From positions 310,001-374,000 of the forward strand of contig CP084615.1 of assembly GCA_025917655.1 (NCBI GenBank): a stretch of 64,000 nucleotides of DNA. The letters are read 5' to 3'. The notes under the pieces were generated by a model that saw nothing but the letters and a program-made list of their open reading frames with translations, was not told the DNA's origin and made no database searches. This stretch comes from Chlorella sorokiniana. Lineage: Eukaryota > Chlorophyta > Trebouxiophyceae > Chlorellales > Chlorellaceae. This document shows, in pieces, positions 55,901 through 64,000 of the stretch (its first letter is position 1; each line of letters starts with the position of its first letter). The position numbers were made by a program, and so were the translations under genes.

Positions 55901-57056
55901 GCAGCCAGGTGGGATGAAGCAAGCTGCATGCGGTTTGCGATCGATGCAAAAGCACAACGCGCTGCTTCAGCTGCAAACCTGGGGCAGCCTGTGCAAACCG
56001 GCCACCCAGCGGCGCTCCCTCCTGTCTCCTGCAGGGCTCTGCCGCCGCCGCCGCCACGCAGGGATACCTAGGCCGCTGCGCCGGGGCCACGTGCCTCGCC
56101 TTCAGCGCCGCCGACCCCGAAGCTACCTGGTGGGCACGGAGGAGGGGGTGTGCACCGCTGCTCCATCATCTTCTCGGAGCAGAGCGTGGCCAGCTACCGC
56201 GGCCACCTGGCGCCCGTGTACCAGGTAGCTGGCGGGACGCCTGCAGGAGGGGAGGGCAGTGATGTGAGAGGGTCTGCCTCTGAGCGGGGAGCCTGGGATG
56301 GGCCACAGGGGCTTGGCGTTTCAGTGGCGGCGCTGCTGAGCAGACTTGCGGAAGCAAAGCGGAGGATGTGCTCTGGAGGGGGCGCCCTTGCAAAGAGTGG
56401 CGGAGCTTCACGTTTTTAAGCACTGCGCTTGCCCCTGCTCGCCGCTGCAGGTGGTCTACAGCCCCTTCAGCCCCACCCATTTCCTCACCGCCTCCGCCGA
56501 CTGGTCGGTGAGGCTGTGGAGCGAGGCCAGCCCCCACGCCATAGCTACCTTCCAGCTGCCGACCTGCCGCGACGAGGTGGCCGACGTCGCTTTCAGCCCG
56601 GCCAGCGCCACGCAGTTTGCCGCCGCCGCGGGCAGCGCGGTGCAGCTGTGGGACGTGGAGCGGTCGGTGCTGGCGCCCGCGGGACAGGCGGTACGCCTGG
56701 GAGGCGGTATGCGCTGGACCTGCCTGGCCTTCTCTCGGGTGAGAAGTTGTGGCACACTGCCCCTCAGCTTGGAAAGCATGCAGCACCTGCAAGCCACCAT
56801 GCTGTGCGTCAAGGGCGTCCCCAGTGAATGCACGTGCATTGCAGCAGTTCTGCATGACTAACAGCAGGGCTGCGTCACGCGGTGCAGGCCTCGCCGGTGG
56901 TGGTGGCCGCGCGCCGACGACGGCGCCGTGTGCGTCTACAGCGTGGCAGGCATGGTTGCTGAGCTGGACAGGGACAGCCCGCCCACCGAGGAGCAGCAGC
57001 GGCAGCGGCTGGAGGAGGCGCTGCGGCAGCACACGGCGCGGCACGCCGCTGGCTGA
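52977..57056 (+). CDS. Axonemal dynein intermediate chain, DNAI4/WDR78 (IC138) type
   Basis: The N-terminal third is disordered Ser/Arg/Gly-rich sequence (from MNGSRRGSAAS), with coherent blocks such as FPSNRSWLGSETSEAALDAL and SVLSGMLAGEGSQLGSS. A helical segment LLGKLEAVEKAVLLNVRHAT follows. The WD40 propeller then reads LPLLWEWRSELSGGLPVSCL, SALDWSAKAPGTLAVGFFDG, EPVWCVRYAPRPNDPMEEML, YLVGTEEG, HRCSIIFSEQSVASYRGH, APVYQ, VVYSPFSPTHFLTASADWSV, VADVAFSPASATQFAAA, VQLWDVERSVL and AVCVYSVAGMVAELDRDS, ending RQHTARHAAG (stop 57054-57056). The GTEEG...YRGH...PVY...FLTxSADW chain is specific to axonemal rather than cytoplasmic dynein intermediate chains and fits DNAI4 best. One-base slips lie at 56115-56118 and 56144-56148, and the N-terminal region changes frame repeatedly. 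The start is uncertain. Confidence 0.78.
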
Positions 57057-57153
57057 CAAGGCTGCAGGAACTTGCTTGCTTGTTGGCTGTTAAGGCTGTT
57101 CAACGCCCGCTGAATGCAACGATGCCCATGCCTGGATGTGTGCTGCCACAGGA

Positions 57154-57171
57154 TGTAAACCACGGTTTACA
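57154..57171. terminator. 18-bp palindrome with a UGUAA signal on each strand
   Basis: TGTAAACC-AC-GGTTTACA is a perfect 8-bp inverted repeat around a 2-base centre. It lies 98 bases after the DNAI4 stop and overlaps the c'' stop codon (TAA, 57169-57167 on the minus strand). Each of the two convergent genes thus reads TGTAA in its own direction. Confidence 0.7.
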
Positions 57172-58441
57172 GCAGCGGCGCAGGGGTGCGGAGGCCACAA
57201 ATGAAGCAGTTCAGTTCAAGCGCCGTGAGTGCGGCCCCGGGCGTCCCCATTTCAAAGGAAGGGAGTTCAGCTTGATGGTACAAAGCGGCGTTGCCGGCCA
57301 TGATGATGCCGATGATCACTCCTGCGGGGCAGCCACATGTGGAACCATGAGATGAGATGCTTTGGGGCCACTTCGCAGCTGCTGCACGGCATGCGTTGCC
57401 GCCGACAACAAGCGGCGTTGCAGGCTGCATGCTTGCGATGCGCTGTGCTCACCAAACAGGCCGAGCGCCGAGGCGAAGATTTCCACCACCAGGATCTTGA
57501 CAAACAGGGTGGAGTTGGCGGCGTCTGAGAGCGCCGCGGTGGACCCCACCACGCCCACCGACAGCCCGCACGCCAGGTTGGCCCAGCCCGTCACGCTGCC
57601 CGCCCCCAGGATCGCGTAGCCTGCGTTGGCGGCGCCGATGCCGTAGGACCCATCCGCGTTCGGCTTCACCGCCTCGACCTGTAGGCAGGCGCACATGTTG
57701 GTTGGGAGACTTGCCACGGTTGTCACCGTGACGTGCTGCCTGTAGCCCTTTCCCCGTCAATCACCAGTGCCTTCTCGACTGCACAGCTGCTTCCTGCTGT
57801 TGATGCCCCGATCCGTGTGCAGCGTTGATAGGCAGGGCTGGCAGCAGAGCTGTGCCGTCTGCGATGCCTCTTTCGACCATTCCGCCGCCATCCACGCGTG
57901 CCCCCTGCCGCCGCCGCCTCTCTGCCCACCCGCATCACCCGCCTCGCCCCACCTTGGTCTGCAGGATGATTGCCACAATGACGCCGTAGATGGCCACCGC
58001 CTCGCAAAAGATGATGGAGATTAGGTTCTTGCTCGTGATGCGCGGCTCGCGGATGGCAGCGCCCACCAGGCTGGCGCCAGTGATGAAGATGCCCCTGCAC
58101 GCGCAGAGCAGCGGGCGCAAGGGACGCAACACCAGTCATTCATGCAGTCATCTAGCAGCACATCCAGCTGCATGGCTGATGCACAACGCCGGTTGGTCGC
58201 AGAGACATGGTCACAGGCCTGCTGGCCGTCGCCGCCACGCCCAGCGGGCTGGCTCTCACCAGGCCGCGCCGACGATCGACAGACCCACACATAGGCTGAT
58301 GCCCAGTGCAGACCAAAAGTAGGGGCTAATGTTCTTGAAGAGGAAGAACAGGTAGGTCAGGTCCACGTTGAGCACGTAGAGGACGAAGAGGAAGGAGGGC
58401 AGGGCCAGAAGAGCCCACACCGTCAGCATAAGCGCCCTCAT
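57167..58441 (-). CDS. VMA16: V-type H+-ATPase 21-kDa proteolipid subunit c''
   Basis: Subunit c'' is one rotor proteolipid of the vacuolar proton pump. ATG 58441 opens with an extra N-terminal span ([20 protein letters not shown]), then [20 protein letters not shown]. Next exons: [40 protein letters not shown] with the essential proton-binding Glu in [11 protein letters not shown], and [57 protein letters not shown] with the second buried Glu. The last exon begins VIIGIIMAG. Family members end a few residues after GIIM, but this frame continues another 40 residues (ending LRTPAPLL) to a stop inside the UGUAA palindrome. The C-terminus may be longer than usual, or a last short exon may have been missed. 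Confidence 0.93.
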
Positions 58442-59042
58442 GACTGTGTCACGCCCCTAGCCCGCTGTGCCGCCGGGGCTGCGATTGCGACCCGCGATCG
58501 GGCCCACCCCTGCTGATGATGGGACTGCCAAACCTTGTGCACCGTTCAGGGATTGGGCTGATCGGCTTGGCAGCGCGGCAACGCCCTGCAATCCACAGCT
58601 TTCCGCCTGCCCTGCTGTGTCCACCTGGCAGTCGCGGTGGGCGATGTGTCTGATGGTTCAGGAGGTCTAACGACTGGTATGATGTTTGATGTTGCAATGG
58701 GTCAGCGCAGACGGGCCAGATTGGCTGCAACTGTTGATTGCCGTTGCAGACTGCTGAAATAAGCAAGCAGCTGAGCGCGGGCAGAGGCTTAAAGGTGATA
58801 TGCGATGCAGCTTCAGCTGTTCTGTAAACAACTCGTACTGCAACAGCCCCACAGGCAACGCCGATCAAGTGGAAGCACACTGCCTGCCGCTGGGCTCCCT
58901 TTCATAGGCTCTGTGACACAGGGTTGCGCCGCAAAAACTTACTTGCAGCGCCATGCACAGTCCAGCGCGCCTGTGCACCCTGCGCTGCCGCTGCCGCCTG
59001 CTCTGACCCTCGGTGCGGGAACGCTGCTTCCGCTGCAGGGCC
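58442..59042. promoter_or_regulatory. Divergent promoter region of V-ATPase c'' and RIC1
   Basis: A 600-bp head-to-head spacer. A frame-open stretch from 58805 into RIC1 lacks support as coding because the RIC1 family start (MYCSYGFP) lies at 59043. No other feature is seen. Confidence 0.45.
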
Positions 59043-62000
59043 ATGTACTGTTCCTATGGCTTCCCCGGGCTCTGGCCACAGGCCTGTCGGGCCCAGACGA
59101 GGAGTGCATCTACTGCAGCCAACCCAGCCCCGACTACGTAGTTCTTGTCTTCTCCTCAGCGGTGCAAGTGTGGAGCGGCTCGCAGCACTGCGCAAAGGTG
59201 GGCGAGGTGCGGCGCAGCGGCGACGCGCTGGCGCAGGAGGGCCCAAACCTTCGCGCGCACTGGTGCCCACAGAAGCGTGTGCTGGCCGTGGCGGTGAGTG
59301 CCGCTGCCAAGGGCGCTGGGCAGCTGCAGGGTGCTCGCCCTCACCAGCTCTGCCTTCTGCTCGTCGAGCTGTGATGCTCAGCTGTGTGCTCTGCAAACCA
59401 TGCCAGGCGTGCTGGCCCCGTGCCTTGCCTCCCTCTGCGACGCCCTCCACCATGCGAGCCTGAGCCGCTCTTGTTTCGATCCTGTGCCGCAGACGTCCCG
59501 CAGCCACCTGCAGCTGTACGCCCTCAACGTTTCGAGCGAGGCGCTGTGGCGGCTGCCAGACGGGCAGGAGCTGCGCCGCGTCAACCTCTACCTCTCCCAC
59601 TCCCTCCACATGGACTACGGAGCGGTAACGGTGGCGGATCTGGGCGGAGACGCCCGCTCGCTGCTGGTGGTCCTCAGCAACGGCACCATGCAGGTCTTCA
59701 GCTGGCAGGGCCAGGTGAGTGAGGCACCACGCAGGGGCTGGGGGGTGGGAGGGGCAGCGAGCTGGTGTGTCTAGCTTTGCGATGAATTTCTTGTGCTACC
59801 TTTGCGATGAGCCCTGCATTCGCCAGGCTGAGTCCGGCCTACGTAAGTTTTGTAAGGGGTGGATGGGCCGAGCGGCAGCATCTGCCGCTGTCACGCTCTC
59901 CGCCTGCATGCAACCTCTGCTGCCGCCCTGATTCCCGCTGTGTTGCAGCTGCGCGGCCAGGCCAACCCGTTCATAGCAGCATACGAGGGTAGCCGCAGCC
60001 GGCGGCAAGCGGCACGCACCGCCTCCCTTGCGTTAGGCACGCTGGGCGGTGCAGCAACAGCCACCCGCACTTCCCCCTTTGCCTCGGCTGACGGCCTTGC
60101 TGGTTCGGGCGGCAGCAGCGCCTCCCTGCCGGCGGCGGGGGCCGGCCGCGGCTCCCAGCCGCGAATCCTCCTCGGCTGCGCTGGAGCAGGAGTTAGGCAG
60201 CGGGGGCCTGGGCCTCCTGACGGCGGCAGACTCGCTGCCGCTGCCCACTCCGGCTCAGCCCGCTGAGGTGGCGGTGGCGCGCGTGCACTACGCCCCTGCC
60301 GCGCGCATGCTGGCGATCGTGCTGCAGGACGGCCGCTGCGTGCTGTGCCGCACCGCCGATGCGGGCGTGCACCCTGCCGAGGCACTACAGCTCTTCAGAT
60401 GGGTGTACCGCCCTGCTGGCCCCGCCGCCCCCGCCGCCGTCGCCGCAGCGCTCAACCCGACCGCCCAGCTGCTGGCTGTCGGCCTCTCCCACGGCCGCAT
60501 CGCTATCTACACCCTGCAGTCGCTGCTGGCGGTGCGGCAGCCGCGCCGCGACAGCGGCTCGGCAGCACCCGGCGGCGGCGGCGGCAGCGGGGCGCCGGAG
60601 CCCGCTCGCCTGCTGTCCCTGTCAGACTGGGGCTTCCGCTCCGCGGTGGTGGGCCCCGCGGCGCAGCTGCGCTGGTCCCCAGACGGGCAGGTGCTGGCTG
60701 CCGGCTACGGCGGGCGCGGCCTGGCGGTCTGGACGCCGTCCGGCTGCCGCCTGATGTGCACGCTGCGCCAGGCGGCAGCCACCGCCCGCCCGCCGCTGCT
60801 GCCGCTGACACTCACAGCCTGCAGGCCTCAACGCCGCTGCCGCCTCCAGCAGGCACAGCAGCAGCTGGCACAGCAGCAGCGAGCACAGCAGCAGCGGGCA
60901 CAGCAGCAGGGGACAGCAACGGGGCCGAGCAGCTGCAGCGCAAGAGCGTGGAGGGCGGCGTGGGCGGGCTCGGGTGGCCGCTGGGCGGTGGCGGAGGCCC
61001 CAGCCAGACGACGGAGACAGGCGTTCTGGAGGTGAGCCTGTGCTTCAGACAGGAGCCAGCCACACGGCCTGTCGCGCTGCCAGGCACACGAAGCTCTCCC
61101 GCCTCTGGCTCCGCCGCCTCCCAAGCGTGCTCCTGCCAGTGTGGGCGGTCTTCCCCTGCCAAGCCGGCCAGCGGCCCCTCTCCCCCACCTTCTCCCTGGC
61201 TTTCGTCTGGCTTCTCCCTGGCTGCCTCGGCCCCATCACTGCCGAGCCGGCTAGCAACTCCTTACCTAAGCCGTAACGCGGCTTCACCCCGGCTGCGCTG
61301 CCCCCTTCCCTCCCCTCCACACACACGCACACTCTCTATCTCATACACACGCACCCACCCACACATACACACACACACACACACCACCCATCCCACCAAC
61401 CCACCCACAGGGCGCTTGCTCCGCGCTCGCCTGGAGCGCCGCGGGATACCAGCTGCTGGCGGCTGAGTCGCGGCGGCCGGGCGTGCTGTACCAGCTGGAG
61501 TTTGCGCGCCACGTGGCGGGATCCCACCGCGTGCTGCAGGCGGCGGCGGCGACAGGCGGTGGCACGGGGGCGGGGCCCGACGAGGTCCACGTCTTGCAGG
61601 TGCGGCGGCGTGCCTGCAACAGCAGCACGCAATAAACTCAGTGCAGTCTCTCCCCCCCCTTTTTCCGCCCCCAAACGCACTTGGCAAAACTAGAAACGCG
61701 CTCACCCACAGCAGCACTAGGCGCTCAACCCAGACAGCCACGGTGGTTCCGCACGCCCGCAAACTCCTCGCCTCTGCACCCCCGTAGGCCGCTGACCGCA
61801 TCCTGCTGGTCACAGAGGCGCGGCAGGCCGGCGACCCCTCGCTGCGCCCGCCGCCCGCCGCCGCGGCGTCGTCGGGAGAGGCGGCGGATGGGGAGGGCGG
61901 CGCCCCGCGCCCGACCTCTCCGTGCAGCACGTGAAGCTGCCGCAGCAGTACCTCGATGCGGCGTACCCGCTGGTGGGACGGTACCGCCTGTACTGCCTGC

Positions 62001-64000
62001 ACTGGGCATTGCATGCAGTGTTGCGGCAGCTCTGCCCAGAGTTTCCTGTGCGCAGTGCGGCCCTTGCAAACCGACGCCCCCACCACCAACACACCACCGT
62101 GTCACCCTCTTCACATGGAGCCAAGGCCCCCACCCCCACCCAACCCAACTTCCTGCTGCAGCTGCACGCCGCCATCAGCCAGGACTGCGGCGACGTTGCG
62201 GTGGCTGGCACCTGTGGTCTGGCCCTCTATTCGCGCCGCGCCCGCCGGTGGCGCCTGTTTGGCGATGCAACGCAGGAGCGAAGCCTGCGGGTGAGCCCTG
62301 CCGCTGAAGCTGCTGCCGCGCTCCAAGCAGCGCGCAACCACTCGACCCCTGCCGCCATTCCAAGCCGCTACCTGCTTGCGCAGGGCGCCCTGCCGGTCGC
62401 TCTTGCTCGCTCTTGGATCCTGCAATTATGGCCCCCGTCTGGTGCCCGCCTGCCCCTGGCCCTATAGGTGCATCGCCTGCTGTGGCTGCCGTCCGGCGTT
62501 GTGGCGGCAGTGGCGCACGTGGAGGGCAGGGGCGGCAAGGAAGCCGGCCCGCAACTGCTGCTGTACCCGCAGTACCACCTCGACAACGCCTCCCTGCTGG
62601 CACGCGTGCCGCTCAAGCAGGTGTGCTGCTGCTGCAAACGTGTGCGGGACGCTGTATTGGATTGTGCATGGCCGACTGGTGGCTTGCTGCGACCGCCCAA
62701 GTCTGGCTGGAGGCTGGAAACCGACGATGGGCCGTGGCAGCTCACCACGGCTGGAGGAAGAGAAAAAGATTGTGCTCACAACCTGCTGTTCTCCTAGACA
62801 ACTGCCGCTAATGGTACTGCCACTGCACTTTGCGGTACCGCCGCAGGTCCCGGTGGCCATGGACGCTGTGGGCTGGCACCTGCTGCTGGCGTTTGCGCCG
62901 CTGGAGGTGCAGCTGTACAGGTGAGGTCTTCAGGCAGTACAAGCCTCCAGCTGTTGAGGCAGGCGTCCTGCTCCCCGGCGGTAGCTGAGGCCAATCAGGG
63001 CCATCCAGGGCAGCCCCTCCTGGGCAGCCCCAGAGCTGCTGTGGTTTCAGGCTTGCCCTAGCTCGCAGCATGCCGTAGTCCGCCCCCCTCCACACACACA
63101 CACACCCAACCCCTCAACCCCCACCCACTTCCACCCACCCACCACACCTACTTGAACAAGCACCCCTCAACCCCCACTCCGCCCGCTTCAGGGTCGCTGT
63201 GGAGGGAGCTCTGGGGCCGCAGGGGCGCCCCACCGCTCGACTCGACCTGCTGCGGGAGCTTTCCATCCTGGGCCTGGCCAACCCGCTGCAGGTGCGGGCC
63301 GCTGCTGCGTCTCCGCTTGCGGGCCATGCTGGGGGCCTGAGTCTACAGGCAGGGCACCCGGGCGGCTGCCGCTGCTCCAGCTGCCGCGGCGCCCGCGCAG
63401 CAGCCCAAACGGTGCGGTGCTGATGCCGCCGCGCTGCCTGCAGGAGATTGCGCTGGTGGATCCTGCCAGCCTGGCGCCGACCGCCGACACCTCAGCCACC
63501 CCCAGCTCAGGCTCCAGCTCTGCCCAGCTGCAGCAGCAGGGCGGCACTCAGCGGGAGGCCGATGCCCGGGGCAGCGGCGCCGGCGATGGAGCGGCCGGGG
63601 CCGACGCCTCCTGGCCGCAGCTCAAAGTGGCCACCCGGCCGCGACCGCCAGCTGCGGATGAGGCGGCGCGGGCAGAGGGCCAGCCAGAGGCGCCGCAGCT
63701 GTGCGTGCTGCTGCGGGCGGGGGGCATCTTGAGCAAGCTGGATCTGCAGGAAGGCACCGAGGTGCTGCTGTCAGACGCCATCGAGCGCTTCTGGCTGCCT
63801 ATCTCCGCCGCTGCCGCCGCCGGCGGCGCCCCGCCCCCGCCCCGCCCCAGGCGCCGCCTCTCGCAGGCAGCGACAGCACTGCGTCGCTGGCACGAGCCGC
63901 CTCGGAGGCGGAGCTGTCTGCTGGCGGGTCAGCGCCGTTGGGCAGCTTCTTTCCTGCTGCAACCGAGCCCCCGGGGCAGCCGCCGCGGGTGGAGATGCCG
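59043..64000 (+). CDS. RIC1: RIC1, Rab6-GEF complex subunit (5' part)
   Basis: RIC1 with RGP1 activates Rab6/Ypt6 at the Golgi. ATG 59043 reads MYCSYGFP, the family's conserved start (MYFxxGWP in animals), and the frame resumes after one missing C at 59063-59066 with RALATGLSGPDEE. Beta-propeller blocks follow: YVVLVFSSAVQVWSGSQHCA, NLRAHWCPQKRVLAVA, RSHLQLYALNVSS, YGAVTVADLGGDARSLLVVL, VARVHYAPAARMLAIVLQDG, NPTAQLLAVGLSHGRIAIYT, LRWSPDGQVLAAGYGGRGLA, AWSAAGYQLLA, ISQDCGDVAVAGTCGLALYS, RRWRLFGDATQE, LLWLPSGVVAAVAHVEGRGG and MDAVGWHLLLAFAPLEVQLY. A second module begins PTARLDLLRELSILGLANPL and PQLCVLLRAGGILSKLDL at the right edge. The C-terminal alpha-solenoid is outside the window. Confidence 0.88.
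61325..61410 (+). repeat. CA/CCA-rich low-complexity tract in a RIC1 intron
   Basis: ACACAC and CACCCA repeats form the 3' part of the intron that ends just before the exon GACSAWSAAGYQLLA-like (about 61412). Similar CA/CCA tracts occur before acceptors at 10675, 39270 and 63100, and seem to serve as this genome's alternative to a T-rich tract. Confidence 0.6.
61981..61998 (+). repeat. GTACCGCCTGTACTGCC inside a RIC1 5' splice site
   Basis: The exon ending LDAAYPL is followed by donor GTGGGACG and then GTACCGCCTGTACTGCC, the same 9-bp tandem as in the UGPase and TFIIS-N introns but on the donor side. A further GCGGTACCGCCGCAG abuts a RIC1 acceptor near 62833-62847. Confidence 0.65.

Noticed and set aside
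11596-59066. Programmed ribosomal frameshifting at CCCC runs
   Set aside because: The slips occur in many unrelated housekeeping genes, include both directions, and lack a common slippery heptamer; homopolymer miscalls explain them better.
1810-62847. Full-length introner elements as the source of the GTAC motifs
   Set aside because: Comparing the intron bodies by eye shows similarity only in the splice-proximal motif, not over the whole intron. Relic ends remain possible, so the point is raised as a finding and not as an annotated element.

Overview
This is a nuclear, GC-rich (roughly two-thirds G+C), densely packed eukaryotic segment, almost certainly from a green alga of the Chlorella/Micractinium type (Trebouxiophyceae). 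The evidence is the many short GTGCGC/GTGAGC-type introns ending in GCAG, the Ala/Gly/Gln-rich coding sequence, UGUAA-type polyadenylation signals after stop codons, and a gene set with clear plant-lineage members (chloroplast Deg1, ADP-glucose pyrophosphorylase, hydroxyproline arabinosyltransferase, the F-box/JmjC/kinase-like JMJ21). I see no mobile element, tRNA, rRNA or CRISPR array. Gene models were spliced by eye, so gene ends and family calls are firmer than every exon border.

Layout from left to right: 5' part of a ClpP peptidase gene (-, runs off the left edge); a TFIIS-N-domain, possibly PNUTS-like, nuclear protein (+, 586-3736); a JMJ21-type F-box/JmjC/phosphotransferase protein (+, 3748-9036); UDP-glucose pyrophosphorylase (-, 10441-15358); a Deg1/HtrA chloroplast protease (+, 15739-19130); a Tim17/22/23-like membrane protein (-, 19627-21114); a divergent ADP-glucose pyrophosphorylase subunit (-, 21852-26223); ribosomal protein uL11/RPL12 (-, 27018-29124); a TBL1/HOS15-type LisH-WD40 protein (+, 29626-32672); two tandem small single-pass membrane paralogs (+, 33717-34619 and 35498-36264); the RTEL1 helicase with a C-terminal RING (-, 36690-46449); RNA polymerase III subunit RPC4 (-, 46833-49527); a HPAT-like hydroxyproline O-arabinosyltransferase (-, 49886-52724); an axonemal dynein intermediate chain of DNAI4/IC138 type (+, 52977-57056); V-ATPase proteolipid c'' (-, 57167-58441); and the 5' part of the RIC1 Rab6-GEF subunit (+, 59043 to the right edge).

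Most neighbours are unrelated housekeeping genes. Two nucleotide-sugar pyrophosphorylases (UGPase and the AGPase relative) lie within 7 kb of each other. Five divergent pairs share short promoter regions, and convergent pairs have very close or overlapping 3' ends.

The most interesting signals are: (1) a recurrent tandem 9-12 bp TGTACYGC motif placed beside splice sites in introns of at least six unrelated genes; (2) an AGPase subunit that has lost signature catalytic residues; (3) a five-copy tandem duplication of an RTEL1 exon end carrying an iron-sulphur-cluster cysteine and its 5' splice site; (4) an axonemal dynein gene in what looks like a non-flagellate alga; (5) an 18-bp palindrome giving a UGUAA signal to each of two convergent genes; and (6) one-base frame slips at short homopolymers in nearly every conserved gene, which probably reflect base-calling rather than biology but matter to anyone using the ORFs.
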